64,000 bases of DNA from NCBI RefSeq assembly GCF_001422665.1, contig NZ_LMLU01000001.1, positions 354,797-418,796 on the forward strand. The letters run 5' to 3'. The DNA is from Arthrobacter sp. Leaf234 (GTDB lineage Bacteria > Actinomycetota > Actinomycetes > Actinomycetales > Micrococcaceae). A program made the position numbers and the translations under genes. Shown piece by piece: positions 9,172 to 20,424 of the stretch (the first letter of the stretch is position 1; each line of letters starts with the position of its first letter). The notes beneath the pieces were generated by a model, which was not told the DNA's origin, ran no database searches, and worked only from the letters and a program-made list of their open reading frames with translations.

Positions 9172-10674
9172 CTACTGACCGGCCTCGGGCTTGAGAATGG
9201 GGAACAGGATCGACTCGCGAATTCCGACGTCGGTGAAAAGCATGACGAGGCGGTCGATACCGAGACCGATACCTCCCATGGGCGGTGCACCGTACTCCAG
9301 TGCGCGCAGGAAGTCCTCGTCGAGCTGCATGGCCTCGTCGTCGCCCGCGGCGGCCTGGCGCGACTGCTCGGTCAGGCGCCGGCGCTGGACGACCGGGTCG
9401 ATGAGCTCGGAGAAGGCCGTACCCCGCTCCATCCCGCCGATGATGAGGTCCCACGCCTCGATGAGCCGGGAGTCCTCGCGGTGCGGGCGCGCCAGGGGCT
9501 GCGCCGAGGGCGGGTAGTCGTAGACGAAGGTGGGCTGGATCAGGGTCGGCTCCACGATCTCGGAGAACAGCTCCAGCACCACCTTCTCGGCGCCCCAGGC
9601 AGGATCGAGCGACACCTCGTGACGCTCGGCGACGGACCGCAGCTCCTCGATCCCCGTGTCGGGGGTGACGTCCTGGCCCACCGCGGCGGACAGGCCCGGG
9701 TAGACGCCGAGCCATGCCCACTCGCCGTCGAGCTCCACCGTCCCCTTCGACGTCTCGAGGGTCCGGGAGCCCAGCAGGTCGGCGCACGCGAGGATCATCT
9801 CCTTCATGCGGTCCGCCATGACGAACTGGTCGGCGTAGGCCTCGTAGCACTCGAGCATCGTGAACTCAGGGCTGTGCGTGGAGTCGACCCCCTCGTTGCG
9901 GAAGATCCGGCCGATCTCGTAGACGCGGTCGATCCCGCCCACCACGGCGCGCTTGAGGTACAGCTCGAGGGCGATCCGCAGCGTCATCTTCTGGTCGAAG
10001 GCATTGAGATGCGTCTCGAAGGGCCGGGCGGTCGCCCCTCCGTGGACGAGCTGCAGGATCGGCGTCTCCACCTCGACGTAGTCGTGGGCATGGAGGGTGT
10101 CGCGAAGGGTCCGGGTGATGGCCGCGCGGGTGCGCACCATGCTGCGCGCTTCCTCACGCACCATGAGGTCGACGTACCGCTGGCGGACGCGCGTCTCCTC
10201 GTTGAGTCCTGCGTGCAGGGTGGGGAGCGGGCGCAGCGCCTTGGACGCCATGGTCCAGGCCTTCGCCATGACCGAGAGCTCACCACGCCGGGAGCTGATG
10301 ACCTCGCCGTGCACCTGCACGTGGTCGCCCAGGTCCACGAGGGACTTCCACCGGGCGAGGCTGTCCTCGCCGATCTCGGCGAGGCTCAGCATGAGCTGGA
10401 GCCTCGTGCCGTTGCCCTCCTGCAGGGTCGCGAAGCACAGCTTGCCGGAGTTCCTGATGAAGACCACGCGCCCGACGACGGCGACCTCCTGCCCGCTGGA
10501 CTCGCCCGTCTCGAGATCCGCGAACCGCTCGCGGATCTCGGTCAGCGAATGCGTCCGCTCGGGCTTGACGGGGTAGGGCTCCATCCCGGCGTCGAGCAGC
10601 GCGGCCCGCTTCTGCAGGCGGAAGCGCATCTGCTCGTTGAGGTCGTCGGCGGGAGCGGTGTCGTCGTGGGTCAC
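9172..10674 (-). CDS. lysS: Lysyl-tRNA synthetase, class II
   Basis: LysRS, 500 residues, charges tRNA-Lys. The N-terminal OB-fold covers about residues 60-160. The catalytic core has motif 2 (YEIGRIFRNEGVDSTHSPEFT) and motif 3 (GGIGLGIDRLVML). The start is the GTG at 10674 (VTHDDTAPADDLNEQMRFRL), chosen by similarity to Arthrobacter-type N-termini. No strong ribosome site is visible, so the start is uncertain by some codons. It is 58 bases downstream of panC and probably in its transcript. Confidence 0.96.
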   Translation of the reverse strand: MTHDDTAPADDLNEQMRFRLQKRAALLDAGMEPYPVKPERTHSLTEIRERFADLETGESSGQEVAVVGRVVFIRNSGKLCFATLQEGNGTRLQLMLSLAEIGEDSLARWKSLVDLGDHVQVHGEVISSRRGELSVMAKAWTMASKALRPLPTLHAGLNEETRVRQRYVDLMVREEARSMVRTRAAITRTLRDTLHAHDYVEVETPILQLVHGGATARPFETHLNAFDQKMTLRIALELYLKRAVVGGIDRVYEIGRIFRNEGVDSTHSPEFTMLECYEAYADQFVMADRMKEMILACADLLGSRTLETSKGTVELDGEWAWLGVYPGLSAAVGQDVTPDTGIEELRSVAERHEVSLDPAWGAEKVVLELFSEIVEPTLIQPTFVYDYPPSAQPLARPHREDSRLIEAWDLIIGGMERGTAFSELIDPVVQRRRLTEQSRQAAAGDDEAMQLDEDFLRALEYGAPPMGGIGLGIDRLVMLFTDVGIRESILFPILKPEAGQ

Positions 10675-10732
10675 GGAAGACAAGTTTACGGCTCCGTGCC
10701 GGGGCACGGGCGCCGGGGACGGACGGTGTGGG

Positions 10733-11665
10733 TCAGCCCACAGCGGGCAGGAGCATGTTGTCGATGAGGCGGACGGCACCGACGCGGGCGGCGACGACGA
10801 CGAGCACGGGCGCAGTGGTCGGGGCGCCCTCCGCGACGGGGGCGAACGACGCCGGATCGATGGCCTCGAGGTAGTCCAGGTCCACCCAGGGCTCCGCGGA
10901 CACCGCGGCGCGCGCGGCGTCGAGGTCCGGCGCGCGCCCGCTCCGGACGTCCTCGGCGAGGCCGTGCAGGACCCTCGACAGCACGAGCGCGGCCCGCCGT
11001 TCCTCTGCATCGAGGAACCTGTTGCGGCTCGAGAGGGCGAGGCCGTCGTCGTCGCGCACGATCGCGACGCCCTCGATGGCGACCGGGATGTTCAGGTCGA
11101 GCACCATGCGGCGGATGATCGCCAGCTGCTGCGCGTCCTTCTCGCCGAAGTACGCGCGGTACTCCGCCGCGGTTCCCGGCAGGCCGAGGTTCAGGAGCTT
11201 GGACACGACGGTGAGCATGCCGTCGAAATGGCCGGGACGGGAGGCACCCTCGAGGACCTCCCCCATGCGTCCGGCACTGAGCCGTACCAGCGGTTCGCCG
11301 CCCGGGTACATGTCCGCGACCGAGGGGGCGAAGACGATATCGACGCCGACCCCGCCGAGGAGGCGGAGGTCGTCGTCCAGGGTGCGGGGATACCGCTCGA
11401 GATCGGCGGGGTCGCCGAACTGCAGGGGGTTCACGAACACGGAGGCGACCACGACGTCGTTCGCCTCCCGCGCGGCGCGCGCGAGGGACGCGTGTCCGGC
11501 GTGCAGCCCGCCCATCGTGGGCACGAGGCCGAGCGACGGCCGTGTCCCCGCCGGGCGCTGCGCGCGCACCTGCTCCAGGAGGCCGGCCGTGGCGGCTTGG
11601 AGGTCTGCGGGAGTAGAGACGAGGAGCGGCGCGGTGTCGGAGCCGGCAGAGCTGTCGACGGTCAT
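10733..11665 (-). CDS. panC: Pantoate--beta-alanine ligase
   Basis: PanC, 310 residues, condenses pantoate and beta-alanine to pantothenate using ATP via a pantoyl-adenylate. Visible motifs are the ATP-binding [16 protein letters not shown], the [13 protein letters not shown] segment, GEKDAQQL and ALSSRNRFL. The N-terminus is about 20 residues longer than the minimal family form. ATG at 11665 has AAGGA upstream. In Mycobacterium panD and coaX lie between panC and lysS; here both are missing and panC is directly followed by lysS. Confidence 0.96.
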   Translation of the reverse strand: MTVDSSAGSDTAPLLVSTPADLQAATAGLLEQVRAQRPAGTRPSLGLVPTMGGLHAGHASLARAAREANDVVVASVFVNPLQFGDPADLERYPRTLDDDLRLLGGVGVDIVFAPSVADMYPGGEPLVRLSAGRMGEVLEGASRPGHFDGMLTVVSKLLNLGLPGTAAEYRAYFGEKDAQQLAIIRRMVLDLNIPVAIEGVAIVRDDDGLALSSRNRFLDAEERRAALVLSRVLHGLAEDVRSGRAPDLDAARAAVSAEPWVDLDYLEAIDPASFAPVAEGAPTTAPVLVVVAARVGAVRLIDNMLLPAVG

Positions 11666-11850
11666 GGAGGGTCCTTCCGGGGGTGGGAGCGCGGGCGGTG
11701 CGGCAGGCTGCGTCGGCGTTGCGCTGGGTTCTGGTCGAACTGATCGGATCCGTCGGGTCCGGCAGATCCGTCGGATCCGGGTCGGCGTCGGATCAGGTGG
11801 GGGCGATCGGACGGGGGCGCAGCGGGATCGGTGCCGTCAGGTCAGCCCGG

Positions 11851-12792
11851 TCAATCGCCGGTGTCCGATCCCGGGCCCGGAGGATCGCCCGTCCCGGGGT
11901 CGTCGGCGAGGGCGGCGAGGATCGATTCCCCCTGCGCCGGGGTCAGGACGCCGCGTTCGAGGGCACGCAGTGCCGTGGCGCGGGCCATACCGAGGTAGGC
12001 CTGGCGCGTGTCCGGGGCGTCGTGCGCCTCGAGGGCCGCCCGGTGGATCCGGACAGTGCCCGCGTCACCGCGCGCCACCGGACCGGTGAGCGCGCCCTCG
12101 CCCGCGGAGAGGGCGTTCTCGAGCGAGGCCTTCATGAGCGGACCGAGCATGCGGTCGGGGTGCTGCACCCCGAGGTCGGCCAGGAGCTGTGCGGACTGGG
12201 CGGCGATGGTGACGAGGTGGTTCGAGGCATGCGCGAGGGCCGCGTGGTACAGCGCCCGTGATTCCTCCTCGATGACCACCGGCTCAGCCCCCATCTCGAC
12301 GACGAGCGCCTGGGCGATGGGAAGGACGGCCGACGGCGCCGTGATGCCGAACGTGGTGTCCGGCAGGCGCCCGAGGTCGAGGCTGAGCCCGGTGAAGGTC
12401 ATGGCCGGGTGGAGGGCGAGCGGGATGGCCCCGGCGGCACGTGCCGGGGCAAGCACCGCGGTGCCGTACCGGCCGGAGGTGTGCACCACCAGCTGCCCCG
12501 CCTGCCACACGCCGAGCTGCGCGAGGCCCTCGACCAGCGTGGCCAGGGCGTCGTCGGGCACGGCCAAGAGCACCAGTTCCGCACGCTCGATGATGTCCGG
12601 CACCTCCAGCACGGGCACGCCCGGCAGCAGGTTCTCGGCGCGTTCCCGGCTGGCCTCGGACACGGCGGACACCCCGACGACGGCGTGACCGGCCGAGCGC
12701 AGTGCAGCACCGAGGACGGCACCCACCTTGCCGGCGCCGACGATGCCGACCCCGAGCCTGCCCGGGCGGCGGGACGCATCAGCGCCGGCCAT
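11851..12792 (-). CDS. DUF2520 / Rossmann-like NAD(P)-binding protein
   Basis: A 313-residue protein with an N-terminal NAD(P)-binding fold (GVGIVGAGKVGAVLG) and a C-terminal helical DUF2520 domain beginning near LYHAALAHASNHLVTI. The family resembles 6-phosphogluconate or ketopantoate-type dehydrogenases. In actinobacteria it sits next to panC (Rv3603c in M. tuberculosis), which has prompted the unproven idea of a role in pantothenate synthesis. ATG at 12792 overlaps the end of the PH-domain gene by 14 bases. The gap to panC (185 bases) is GC-rich with no recognised motif. Confidence 0.88.
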   Translation of the reverse strand: MAGADASRRPGRLGVGIVGAGKVGAVLGAALRSAGHAVVGVSAVSEASRERAENLLPGVPVLEVPDIIERAELVLLAVPDDALATLVEGLAQLGVWQAGQLVVHTSGRYGTAVLAPARAAGAIPLALHPAMTFTGLSLDLGRLPDTTFGITAPSAVLPIAQALVVEMGAEPVVIEEESRALYHAALAHASNHLVTIAAQSAQLLADLGVQHPDRMLGPLMKASLENALSAGEGALTGPVARGDAGTVRIHRAALEAHDAPDTRQAYLGMARATALRALERGVLTPAQGESILAALADDPGTGDPPGPGSDTGD

Positions 12793-14599
12793 CGGGCGCC
12801 TCCTCAAGCGACGGGGACGCCTGCGGGGCCGCCGGTTCGTACCGGGGAACCTCGGGCATGACGGCGGCCTGCTCCGGCGCAGCGGGCCGGTCGACCGCGC
12901 CATCGGTGGCTCCGGACGGGCCCACCGGCCCACCCGGTGATCCACCGGACGTCGACGGGCCACCGTCCACCACCGCGGACCGCGTCGCTGCGTCATCCAC
13001 CGGCCGATCCCCGTCGGCGTCGTGGACGCCGACGGGCTGTCCGGGCAGAGGGACGGCTGCGGTCCGCCCGGAGTCCCCCGGTGCCGCGTCCGGGACGCCC
13101 GGCCCGGTCGTCGCACGGACCTCGACGTGGTGGTCCGGCCCGTCGACGGTCTGCGCCACGGGCAGGCTGACGGGCTTCATCCACTGCTCCGGACCGCTGC
13201 GGCGTCGTGCCTCGGCGGCCCGCACCGACTGACCGTGGAACAGGTCCCAGGCCGCATCGGCGTCGGCGAGGAGGACGCGTGGGCTGACAGGACCCGGTGT
13301 CGTCTGGAACTGCAGGTTCGCCACCCGGACGCGGCGGTCCACGGGCCCCTGGTCGATCGACAGCGACTGGGTCCGCTCGTGCGGCACCACGACGAGCTGG
13401 CGCCACAGCACACCGGAGCGCAGCAGCAGCGCCGTGCCGGTCACGGTGAACCCGTTGCGCCGCCACGCGAGCGGGGCCAGCCATCGCGCCCGGCGCGGCG
13501 TCGTGACGTACCCCTCCCCGCCGTCGCGCCCGGTCATGCCGGCACCGAACACCTCGACGGGCCGCGGGGTGCCGGGATCCGGGAGGACCAGGGCGAGGAT
13601 CTGCAGGACCTCGTCGCGCGTGCCGACGGGCAGGAGGGTGGCCCGGGCCTGGCCTTCGTTGGACGCCGACGCCCCGTAGCCCGCGACATTCACCGTGACG
13701 CGGTACCAGCCCTTCAGTCGCCAGAGCGGGGACTGCACGATCCCGAGGGCCTGCACGCGACCGGGGGGAACCGTCTGGGAGCGCGTGTCGAGCAGGCCGT
13801 AGCGCATGCGGATGCCGTCCGGTGACGTGGCGGCACGGAAGTTGTAGCCGGTGCTCAGGGCGGACCAGTACGCACCCACCACGCCGATCAGCAGCGGGAT
13901 GAAGGAGGTGGCGATGAAGGGCGTGTCCAGGGTGATGCCGAGGGTGATGATGACCGCCGCCGCCACCACGAGCGCGACCGTGGTGCCGGAGAGCAGCGCG
14001 GCTCCGACGACGCGGCCGGGAGGGATCACCACCACCTCCCGCTCGGGGGCCTCGGGGACCTCCTCCGGGTGGTCGGGGTCCGGCTCCACACCCGCTGCCC
14101 GGGCGAGGATCGTGGCGCGGAGCTTCTTCGCGTCGTCGAGCTTGAGGAAGGCGAGCCGGACGGCCGATTCCCCCGCGTCCGCCACCTCGAACTTCAGTTC
14201 GGCCAGCCCGAAGATCCTGGCGAGGAACGGCTGCACGATGTCGATGGCCTGGACCCGGTCCAGCCGCGCCTGCCGCTGTTGCCGGAAGACGACACCGGAG
14301 TGCACCCGGACGTGCTCGGCGGTCACCTGGTAGCGGGTGAAGTACCAGGACACGAGGAAGACGGCCGCGATGACGACGACGACGCCGAGCACCACACCGC
14401 CCGCGAGCAGCAGGCCGACCCCCTCGGGCAGCGGACCCCGACCCCTCGAGTCGGCATCGAAGAGGCCCTCGAACCAGTCCCTGCCCGCGAAGTAGAGGAT
14501 GGCCACGAGCGCGATCCAGCCGCGCACGAGCGGGGAGATGACATGGACGCGGCGCCACTCGTCCGCCGACTGCGGTGCGACGGCCTCTCCGTCGGTCAC
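12779..14599 (-). CDS. Large PH (DUF304/YdbT-like) membrane protein
   Basis: A 606-residue membrane protein. It has several hydrophobic spans (near residues 22-40, 60-85 and a pair around 200-250) and three bacterial PH-like modules of the YdbT type. These are seen in repeated patterns such as RLDRVQAIDIVQPFLARIFGLAELKFEVA, PPGRVQALGIVQSPLWRL and a third VVPHERTQSLSIDQGP. The C-terminal ~130 residues are low-complexity (Pro, Asp, Thr, Gly). The GTG at 14599 overlaps the preceding gene's TGA as GTGA. YdbS/YdbT proteins are linked to membrane or antimicrobial stress in Bacillus. Function here is unproven. Confidence 0.88.
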   Translation of the reverse strand: MTDGEAVAPQSADEWRRVHVISPLVRGWIALVAILYFAGRDWFEGLFDADSRGRGPLPEGVGLLLAGGVVLGVVVVIAAVFLVSWYFTRYQVTAEHVRVHSGVVFRQQRQARLDRVQAIDIVQPFLARIFGLAELKFEVADAGESAVRLAFLKLDDAKKLRATILARAAGVEPDPDHPEEVPEAPEREVVVIPPGRVVGAALLSGTTVALVVAAAVIITLGITLDTPFIATSFIPLLIGVVGAYWSALSTGYNFRAATSPDGIRMRYGLLDTRSQTVPPGRVQALGIVQSPLWRLKGWYRVTVNVAGYGASASNEGQARATLLPVGTRDEVLQILALVLPDPGTPRPVEVFGAGMTGRDGGEGYVTTPRRARWLAPLAWRRNGFTVTGTALLLRSGVLWRQLVVVPHERTQSLSIDQGPVDRRVRVANLQFQTTPGPVSPRVLLADADAAWDLFHGQSVRAAEARRRSGPEQWMKPVSLPVAQTVDGPDHHVEVRATTGPGVPDAAPGDSGRTAAVPLPGQPVGVHDADGDRPVDDAATRSAVVDGGPSTSGGSPGGPVGPSGATDGAVDRPAAPEQAAVMPEVPRYEPAAPQASPSLEEAPDGRR

Positions 14600-15111
14600 A
14601 GTCCGGCCAGCCTGGCTTCTCCCCGCGCGGACAGCTGCTCGCGCAGCCGGGCGCCCTCCCCGGTCGGCAGACCGGGGATGAAGGCGTTCGTCGCGGGGGA
14701 CGCCGTGTGGAGCTTCAGCGTGCAGATGCCGAAGGCACGCTCGATCGGACCGACGGCGACGTCGACGTACTGCATGCGGCCGTAGGGAACCACCATGGTG
14801 CGCTGGAAGAACACGCCCTGGCGGACCAGGAGGTCGTCGTCGCGCTCCGCGTACCCGATGGCCCGCACCTGGCGGGGCAGGAGGATCCCGCGCCAGACGG
14901 CGCTGACCAGCACCACGGCCGGGAGGCCCCAGGCGAGCCACACGGGCGGGAAGGAGTCCCAGACACCGGTCAGGCGCAGCACGAGCGGCACGGACGCGAG
15001 CAGGATCCACACGAGAGACCCGATGAGCCAGCCGAGCAGGCGGACCCTGAGGTACTTCGGGGACACCCTCGTCCACTCGAGACCGGACGGATCGATCGGT
15101 TCCCTACGCAT
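14596..15111 (-). CDS. Small PH-domain (DUF304/YdbS-like) membrane protein
   Basis: A 171-residue protein with two membrane spans (about 25-47 and 55-75), then one bacterial PH-like module: LLVRQGVFFQRTMVVPYGRMQYVDVAVG and FGICTLKLHTA. It is the YdbS-like partner of the larger PH protein, with which it overlaps by four bases. Its ATG at 15111 overlaps the DUF3180 stop by eight bases. The pair corresponds in position to Rv3604c-type membrane proteins between the folate genes and panC. Confidence 0.88.
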   Translation of the reverse strand: MRREPIDPSGLEWTRVSPKYLRVRLLGWLIGSLVWILLASVPLVLRLTGVWDSFPPVWLAWGLPAVVLVSAVWRGILLPRQVRAIGYAERDDDLLVRQGVFFQRTMVVPYGRMQYVDVAVGPIERAFGICTLKLHTASPATNAFIPGLPTGEGARLREQLSARGEARLAGL

Positions 15112-15589
15112 ATTCCCCCTCGGTGTGGCCCGGAGCCCCGGTGCCGTCGTCGTCCGGCGGCAGCCTGCAGAAGTTCTCGACGACCAGTCCCACCATAATC
15201 ATGACGGTCCCGCCCGCCATCAGCGCCACAGACCCCCAGACCGGCAGGCTGGTGGAGCGGACGGACGCCAGGGCCACCTGGTCCACGAGGATGCCCGCGT
15301 GCCAGCCGAGGTTGAGGGCCCCCGCATAGGCGCAGGCCTGCGCGAGCACCAGGGTACGCAGGGCGAGAAGGGGGTCGAGGGGACGGTCCCGCCTGCCGTT
15401 CCGCCAACGGAGCACGCGGCGCCCGAAGACCAGGGTGATGGCGATGATCGCCGCCGTGGTGACGAGGGACGTCAGCGGCAGGGCCGGCGTCCCGTACCCG
15501 TTGCGGGTGGCGAACCAGTTGACCAGCCAGCCGGCAAGCCCGGCCACCAGGCCCACGAGGGCCAGCCACCGGAACCGAAGGGTGCTCAC
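15104..15589 (-). CDS. DUF3180 membrane protein
   Basis: A 161-residue protein with four predicted membrane spans: near residues 8-25, 40-57, 83-100 and 122-142. The family (DUF3180, Rv3605c in M. tuberculosis) always sits downstream of folK in actinobacteria, and its function is unknown. Start GTG at 15589 is 6 bases after the folK stop. Confidence 0.88.
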   Translation of the reverse strand: MSTLRFRWLALVGLVAGLAGWLVNWFATRNGYGTPALPLTSLVTTAAIIAITLVFGRRVLRWRNGRRDRPLDPLLALRTLVLAQACAYAGALNLGWHAGILVDQVALASVRSTSLPVWGSVALMAGGTVMIMVGLVVENFCRLPPDDDGTGAPGHTEGEYA

Positions 15590-15595
15590 AACGTC

Positions 15596-16090
15596 CTAGA
15601 CTCCCTCGAAGGGCACCAGGCCCGCAAGGTCCTCCGCCTCCGCGGCCAGCTCGGCGACCGGCCGGCCGGCCAGCCGGGCCCCGGCATCCATCCACGCCCA
15701 CGGCTGCAGCACGAAGGCACGCGACGCCGCCCGCGGATGCGGGATGGTCAGTGCCTCGTCGTCGGAGACCAGCGAGCCGTAGGTGATGATGTCGATGTCC
15801 AGGGTGCGGGGACCCCACCGGACGAGGCGCTTGCGGTGGTACTTCTCCTCCACCGCCTGGCAGTGCGCGAGGAGCTCGTACGGGTCACGATCCGTCTCGA
15901 CCTCGATCACCATGTTGAGGTAGTCCGGCTGCTCCGGTCCGCCCACCGGCTTCGTGCGCACCACGGGTGAGACGGCGTGCAGCCGGACGTTGTCCGGTTC
16001 GACGAGGTCCGCGACGGCACGCACCAGGGTGTCGCTGCTCGCGCCGAGGTTGCTGCCGAGCGCGAGCACGGAGCGCACGGTACCGCTCAC
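15596..16090 (-). CDS. folK: 2-amino-4-hydroxy-6-hydroxymethyldihydropteridine diphosphokinase
   Basis: HPPK, 164 residues, transfers pyrophosphate from ATP to 6-hydroxymethyl-7,8-dihydropterin, preparing it for FolP. The N-terminus has LALGSNLG. The HPPK signature RWGPRTLDIDIITYG is complete, including the two metal-binding Asp residues, and IPHPRAASRAFVLQPW follows. The GTG at 16090 overlaps the folB TGA as GTGA. It is the fourth gene of folE-folP-folB-folK. Confidence 0.97.
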   Translation of the reverse strand: MSGTVRSVLALGSNLGASSDTLVRAVADLVEPDNVRLHAVSPVVRTKPVGGPEQPDYLNMVIEVETDRDPYELLAHCQAVEEKYHRKRLVRWGPRTLDIDIITYGSLVSDDEALTIPHPRAASRAFVLQPWAWMDAGARLAGRPVAELAAEAEDLAGLVPFEGV

Positions 16091-16584
16091 GGCCGGCTCC
16101 TGCGCAGCGTGACCGCCACGTCGCCGAAGGGCACCTCGATGGGCGCTTTCGGCTTGTGCACCGTCACGTCGACGGCGGCCACCGGGAAGGCGGCGAGGAC
16201 CGCCGAGGCGATGGTCTCGGCCAGCGCCTCGATCAGGTCGAACGGCTCACCGCCGATGATCCCGTGCACCAGGCCGGCGAGCTCGCCGTAGTGGGCGGTC
16301 CGCGCCAGTTCGTCGCTCGTCCCGGCCGGCTGCAGGTCGAGGTGAAGGACGATGTCGACCACGAACGGCTGGCCCTCGCGGCGCTCGTGGTCGAAGACGC
16401 CGTGGTAGCCGTTCGCGGAGATGCCGCGCAGCACCACCGAGTCGAGGGCACCGGAGGGGGAACCTGCCAGCCCGGGGACGTGGCCGGAGGTGGCCCTCAG
16501 GGACTGCCCGGGTGACACTCCCCCGGCGTCGGCGACCGCGTACCGGGACGCGCCGTCGGACGTGGCGCCGTGGACCTCACTCAC
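16087..16584 (-). CDS. folB: Dihydroneopterin aldolase
   Basis: FolB cleaves 7,8-dihydroneopterin to 6-hydroxymethyldihydropterin and glycolaldehyde. The ~118-residue catalytic core starts near residue 47 (DSVVLRGISANGYHGVFDHER) and contains the E-x-L-A-E-T-I-A helix and the terminal PKAPI segment. The first ~46 residues (Ser, Gly, Ala-rich) are an extension not needed for the fold. I kept the GTG at 16584 because it overlaps the folP TGA as GTGA, the same coupling used by the neighbours. An internal start near the core cannot be excluded. Confidence 0.93.
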   Translation of the reverse strand: MSEVHGATSDGASRYAVADAGGVSPGQSLRATSGHVPGLAGSPSGALDSVVLRGISANGYHGVFDHERREGQPFVVDIVLHLDLQPAGTSDELARTAHYGELAGLVHGIIGGEPFDLIEALAETIASAVLAAFPVAAVDVTVHKPKAPIEVPFGDVAVTLRRSRP

Positions 16585-17492
16585 GGGCGCGGACCGATGG
16601 CGGCTGCGACCTTCACGGCGTCGAGCGTGGTGACGGGATCGTGGACACGGACTCCCCAGGCGCCCGACGAGGCGGCCAGGGTGGCGACGGCGAGCGAGGC
16701 GTGGTCACGCTCGCCCGGCGTCGCGGCCTTGCCCGCCGAGGTGAGCAGGGTACCGAGGAACCGCTTGCGCGAGGCCCCGACCAGGACGCGGTGGCCCAGT
16801 GAGGTGAAGGCATCGAGATGGCGCAGGAGCAGCCAGTTGTGTTCGTCCGTCTTCGCGAAGCCGAGACCGGGATCGAGGATGATGCGCTCGGCGGCCACGC
16901 CCGCCGCCACGAACCGGTCACGGAGCTCGGCGAGTTCCCCGGTGACCTCCGCGACGACGTCGTGGTACTCGGCGAGTGAGGTCATGGTGGTCGCCGATCC
17001 GCGCCTGTGGGTCAGGATGTACGGCACGCCCCGCTCGGCCACGAGGGCCGGCATGGCCGGATCGAACTCGACGCCCGAGATGTCGTTGACGATCGACGCG
17101 CCCGCCTCGAGGGCCTGGCGGGCCGTCTCGGCGTGCATGGTGTCGATGCTCACCAGGGCACCGGCCTTGACGAGCGCCCGGACGACGGGCAGCACCCGCT
17201 GCAGTTCCTCCTCGACCGGCACGGCCCGGGCCCCGGGACGCGTCGACTCACCTCCGACGTCGATGATGTCCGCCCCGCCGTAGTGCATGCGGAGGCCGTG
17301 GCCGATGGCGTCGTCGGTGCCTGCGAACCTGCCGCCGTCGCTGAACGAGTCCGGCGTGACGTTGAGGATACCCATGACCACCGCGCGGTCCGTGGGCAGG
17401 TCACCGAAGGTCCTGGCGGAACGGACCGGTCGGATGACGGGCAGCGGCGAGGTCGCCGGCCCTGTTCCGGGCGCTGCGGCGAGTGAATCCAT
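16581..17492 (-). CDS. folP: Dihydropteroate synthase
   Basis: DHPS, 303 residues, joins 6-hydroxymethyldihydropterin pyrophosphate with p-aminobenzoate. It is the sulfonamide target. Both signatures are present: MGILNVTPDSFSDGG and GADIIDVGGESTRPGA. The conserved SIDTMHAETA, NDISG, ILDPGLGFAKT and GASRKRFLG also occur. An extra ~35 residues precede the TIM barrel. The ATG at 17492 lies 13 bases after the folE stop, so the four folate genes form one unit. Confidence 0.97.
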   Translation of the reverse strand: MDSLAAAPGTGPATSPLPVIRPVRSARTFGDLPTDRAVVMGILNVTPDSFSDGGRFAGTDDAIGHGLRMHYGGADIIDVGGESTRPGARAVPVEEELQRVLPVVRALVKAGALVSIDTMHAETARQALEAGASIVNDISGVEFDPAMPALVAERGVPYILTHRRGSATTMTSLAEYHDVVAEVTGELAELRDRFVAAGVAAERIILDPGLGFAKTDEHNWLLLRHLDAFTSLGHRVLVGASRKRFLGTLLTSAGKAATPGERDHASLAVATLAASSGAWGVRVHDPVTTLDAVKVAAAIGPRP

Positions 17493-17505
17493 GAAAGCGG
17501 GGCTC

Positions 17506-18123
17506 CTACCTTCCGAGAATGAGGCTCATGGCCTCGGCGCGCGTTGCCGTCTCGCGGATCTGGCCGCGCACGGCGGACGTGACGGTCTTGGCTCCGGGCT
17601 TCCGGACCCCGCGCATCGACATGCACATGTGCTCGCACTCGATGACGACGATCGCGCCTTTGGGCTTCAGGTGTTCCATCATCGCATCCACGATCTGCGT
17701 GGTCAGCCGCTCCTGCACCTGGGGACGCCGGGCGTACACCTCCACGAGGCGGGCGAGCTTGCTCAGGCCGGTCACGCGTCCGTCAGCGGAGGGGATGTAA
17801 CCGATGTGCGCCGTGCCATGGAACGGCACGAGGTGGTGCTCGCACGTCGAGTAGAAGGGGATGTCCTTCACCAGCACGAGCTCCTGGTGGTTGATGTCGA
17901 AGGAGGTGGAGAGGACTTCGGCCGCATCCTGGTGGAGTCCCGCGAACATCTCGGCGTACGCCTTCGCGACCCGCTTCGGGGTCTCCAGCAGGCCGTCCCG
18001 GTCTGGATCCTCGCCGATGGCGGCCAGGATCTCGCGGACGGCCCTGGCGATCCGCTCCTGGTCCACGGGCGACCCGGTGGCCATCAGCGCGGCGTCCACC
18101 ACTTCGTCGTCGAAATCTGTCAT
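17506..18123 (-). CDS. folE: GTP cyclohydrolase I
   Basis: FolE, 205 residues, converts GTP to dihydroneopterin triphosphate, the first step of folate synthesis. Zinc ligands are visible in [14 protein letters not shown] and in the [12 protein letters not shown] segment. [11 protein letters not shown] and RPQVQERLT are also present. The ATG at 18123 (MTDFDDE) with GGGGAG upstream is preferred over an in-frame codon 14 residues earlier. It follows ftsH by 66 bases and leads the fol cluster. Confidence 0.97.
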   Translation of the reverse strand: MTDFDDEVVDAALMATGSPVDQERIARAVREILAAIGEDPDRDGLLETPKRVAKAYAEMFAGLHQDAAEVLSTSFDINHQELVLVKDIPFYSTCEHHLVPFHGTAHIGYIPSADGRVTGLSKLARLVEVYARRPQVQERLTTQIVDAMMEHLKPKGAIVVIECEHMCMSMRGVRKPGAKTVTSAVRGQIRETATRAEAMSLILGR

Positions 18124-18189
18124 CGGGTCGTCTCCCCTTCTTCGGGCACTGCCCACCGGCCCCATGACCGCTGGTCTGTCGCTACAGGA

Positions 18190-20247
<2,058 letters not shown>

Positions 20248-20424
20248 TCGTCTCAGGGCAGCAAGCCCTGTCCCTCCTGCTGATGCACGTCAGAATGTAC
20301 GGGCGCACTGCCGAGTGGGTGCGCTTTAAGCACCTCAACATATACACCGTCCAAGATTCTCCACGCGCGGATCGTGCCGATAGTTCCCTCTCGGCGTACC
20401 GGTCACGGGCCCTCCGGTGAAGGC

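Noticed and set aside
12779-15076. 765-codon version of the large PH-domain protein
   Set aside because: The first ~160 codons are a shadow of the small PH gene (14596-15111). The real start is the GTG at 14599 with the GTGA overlap.
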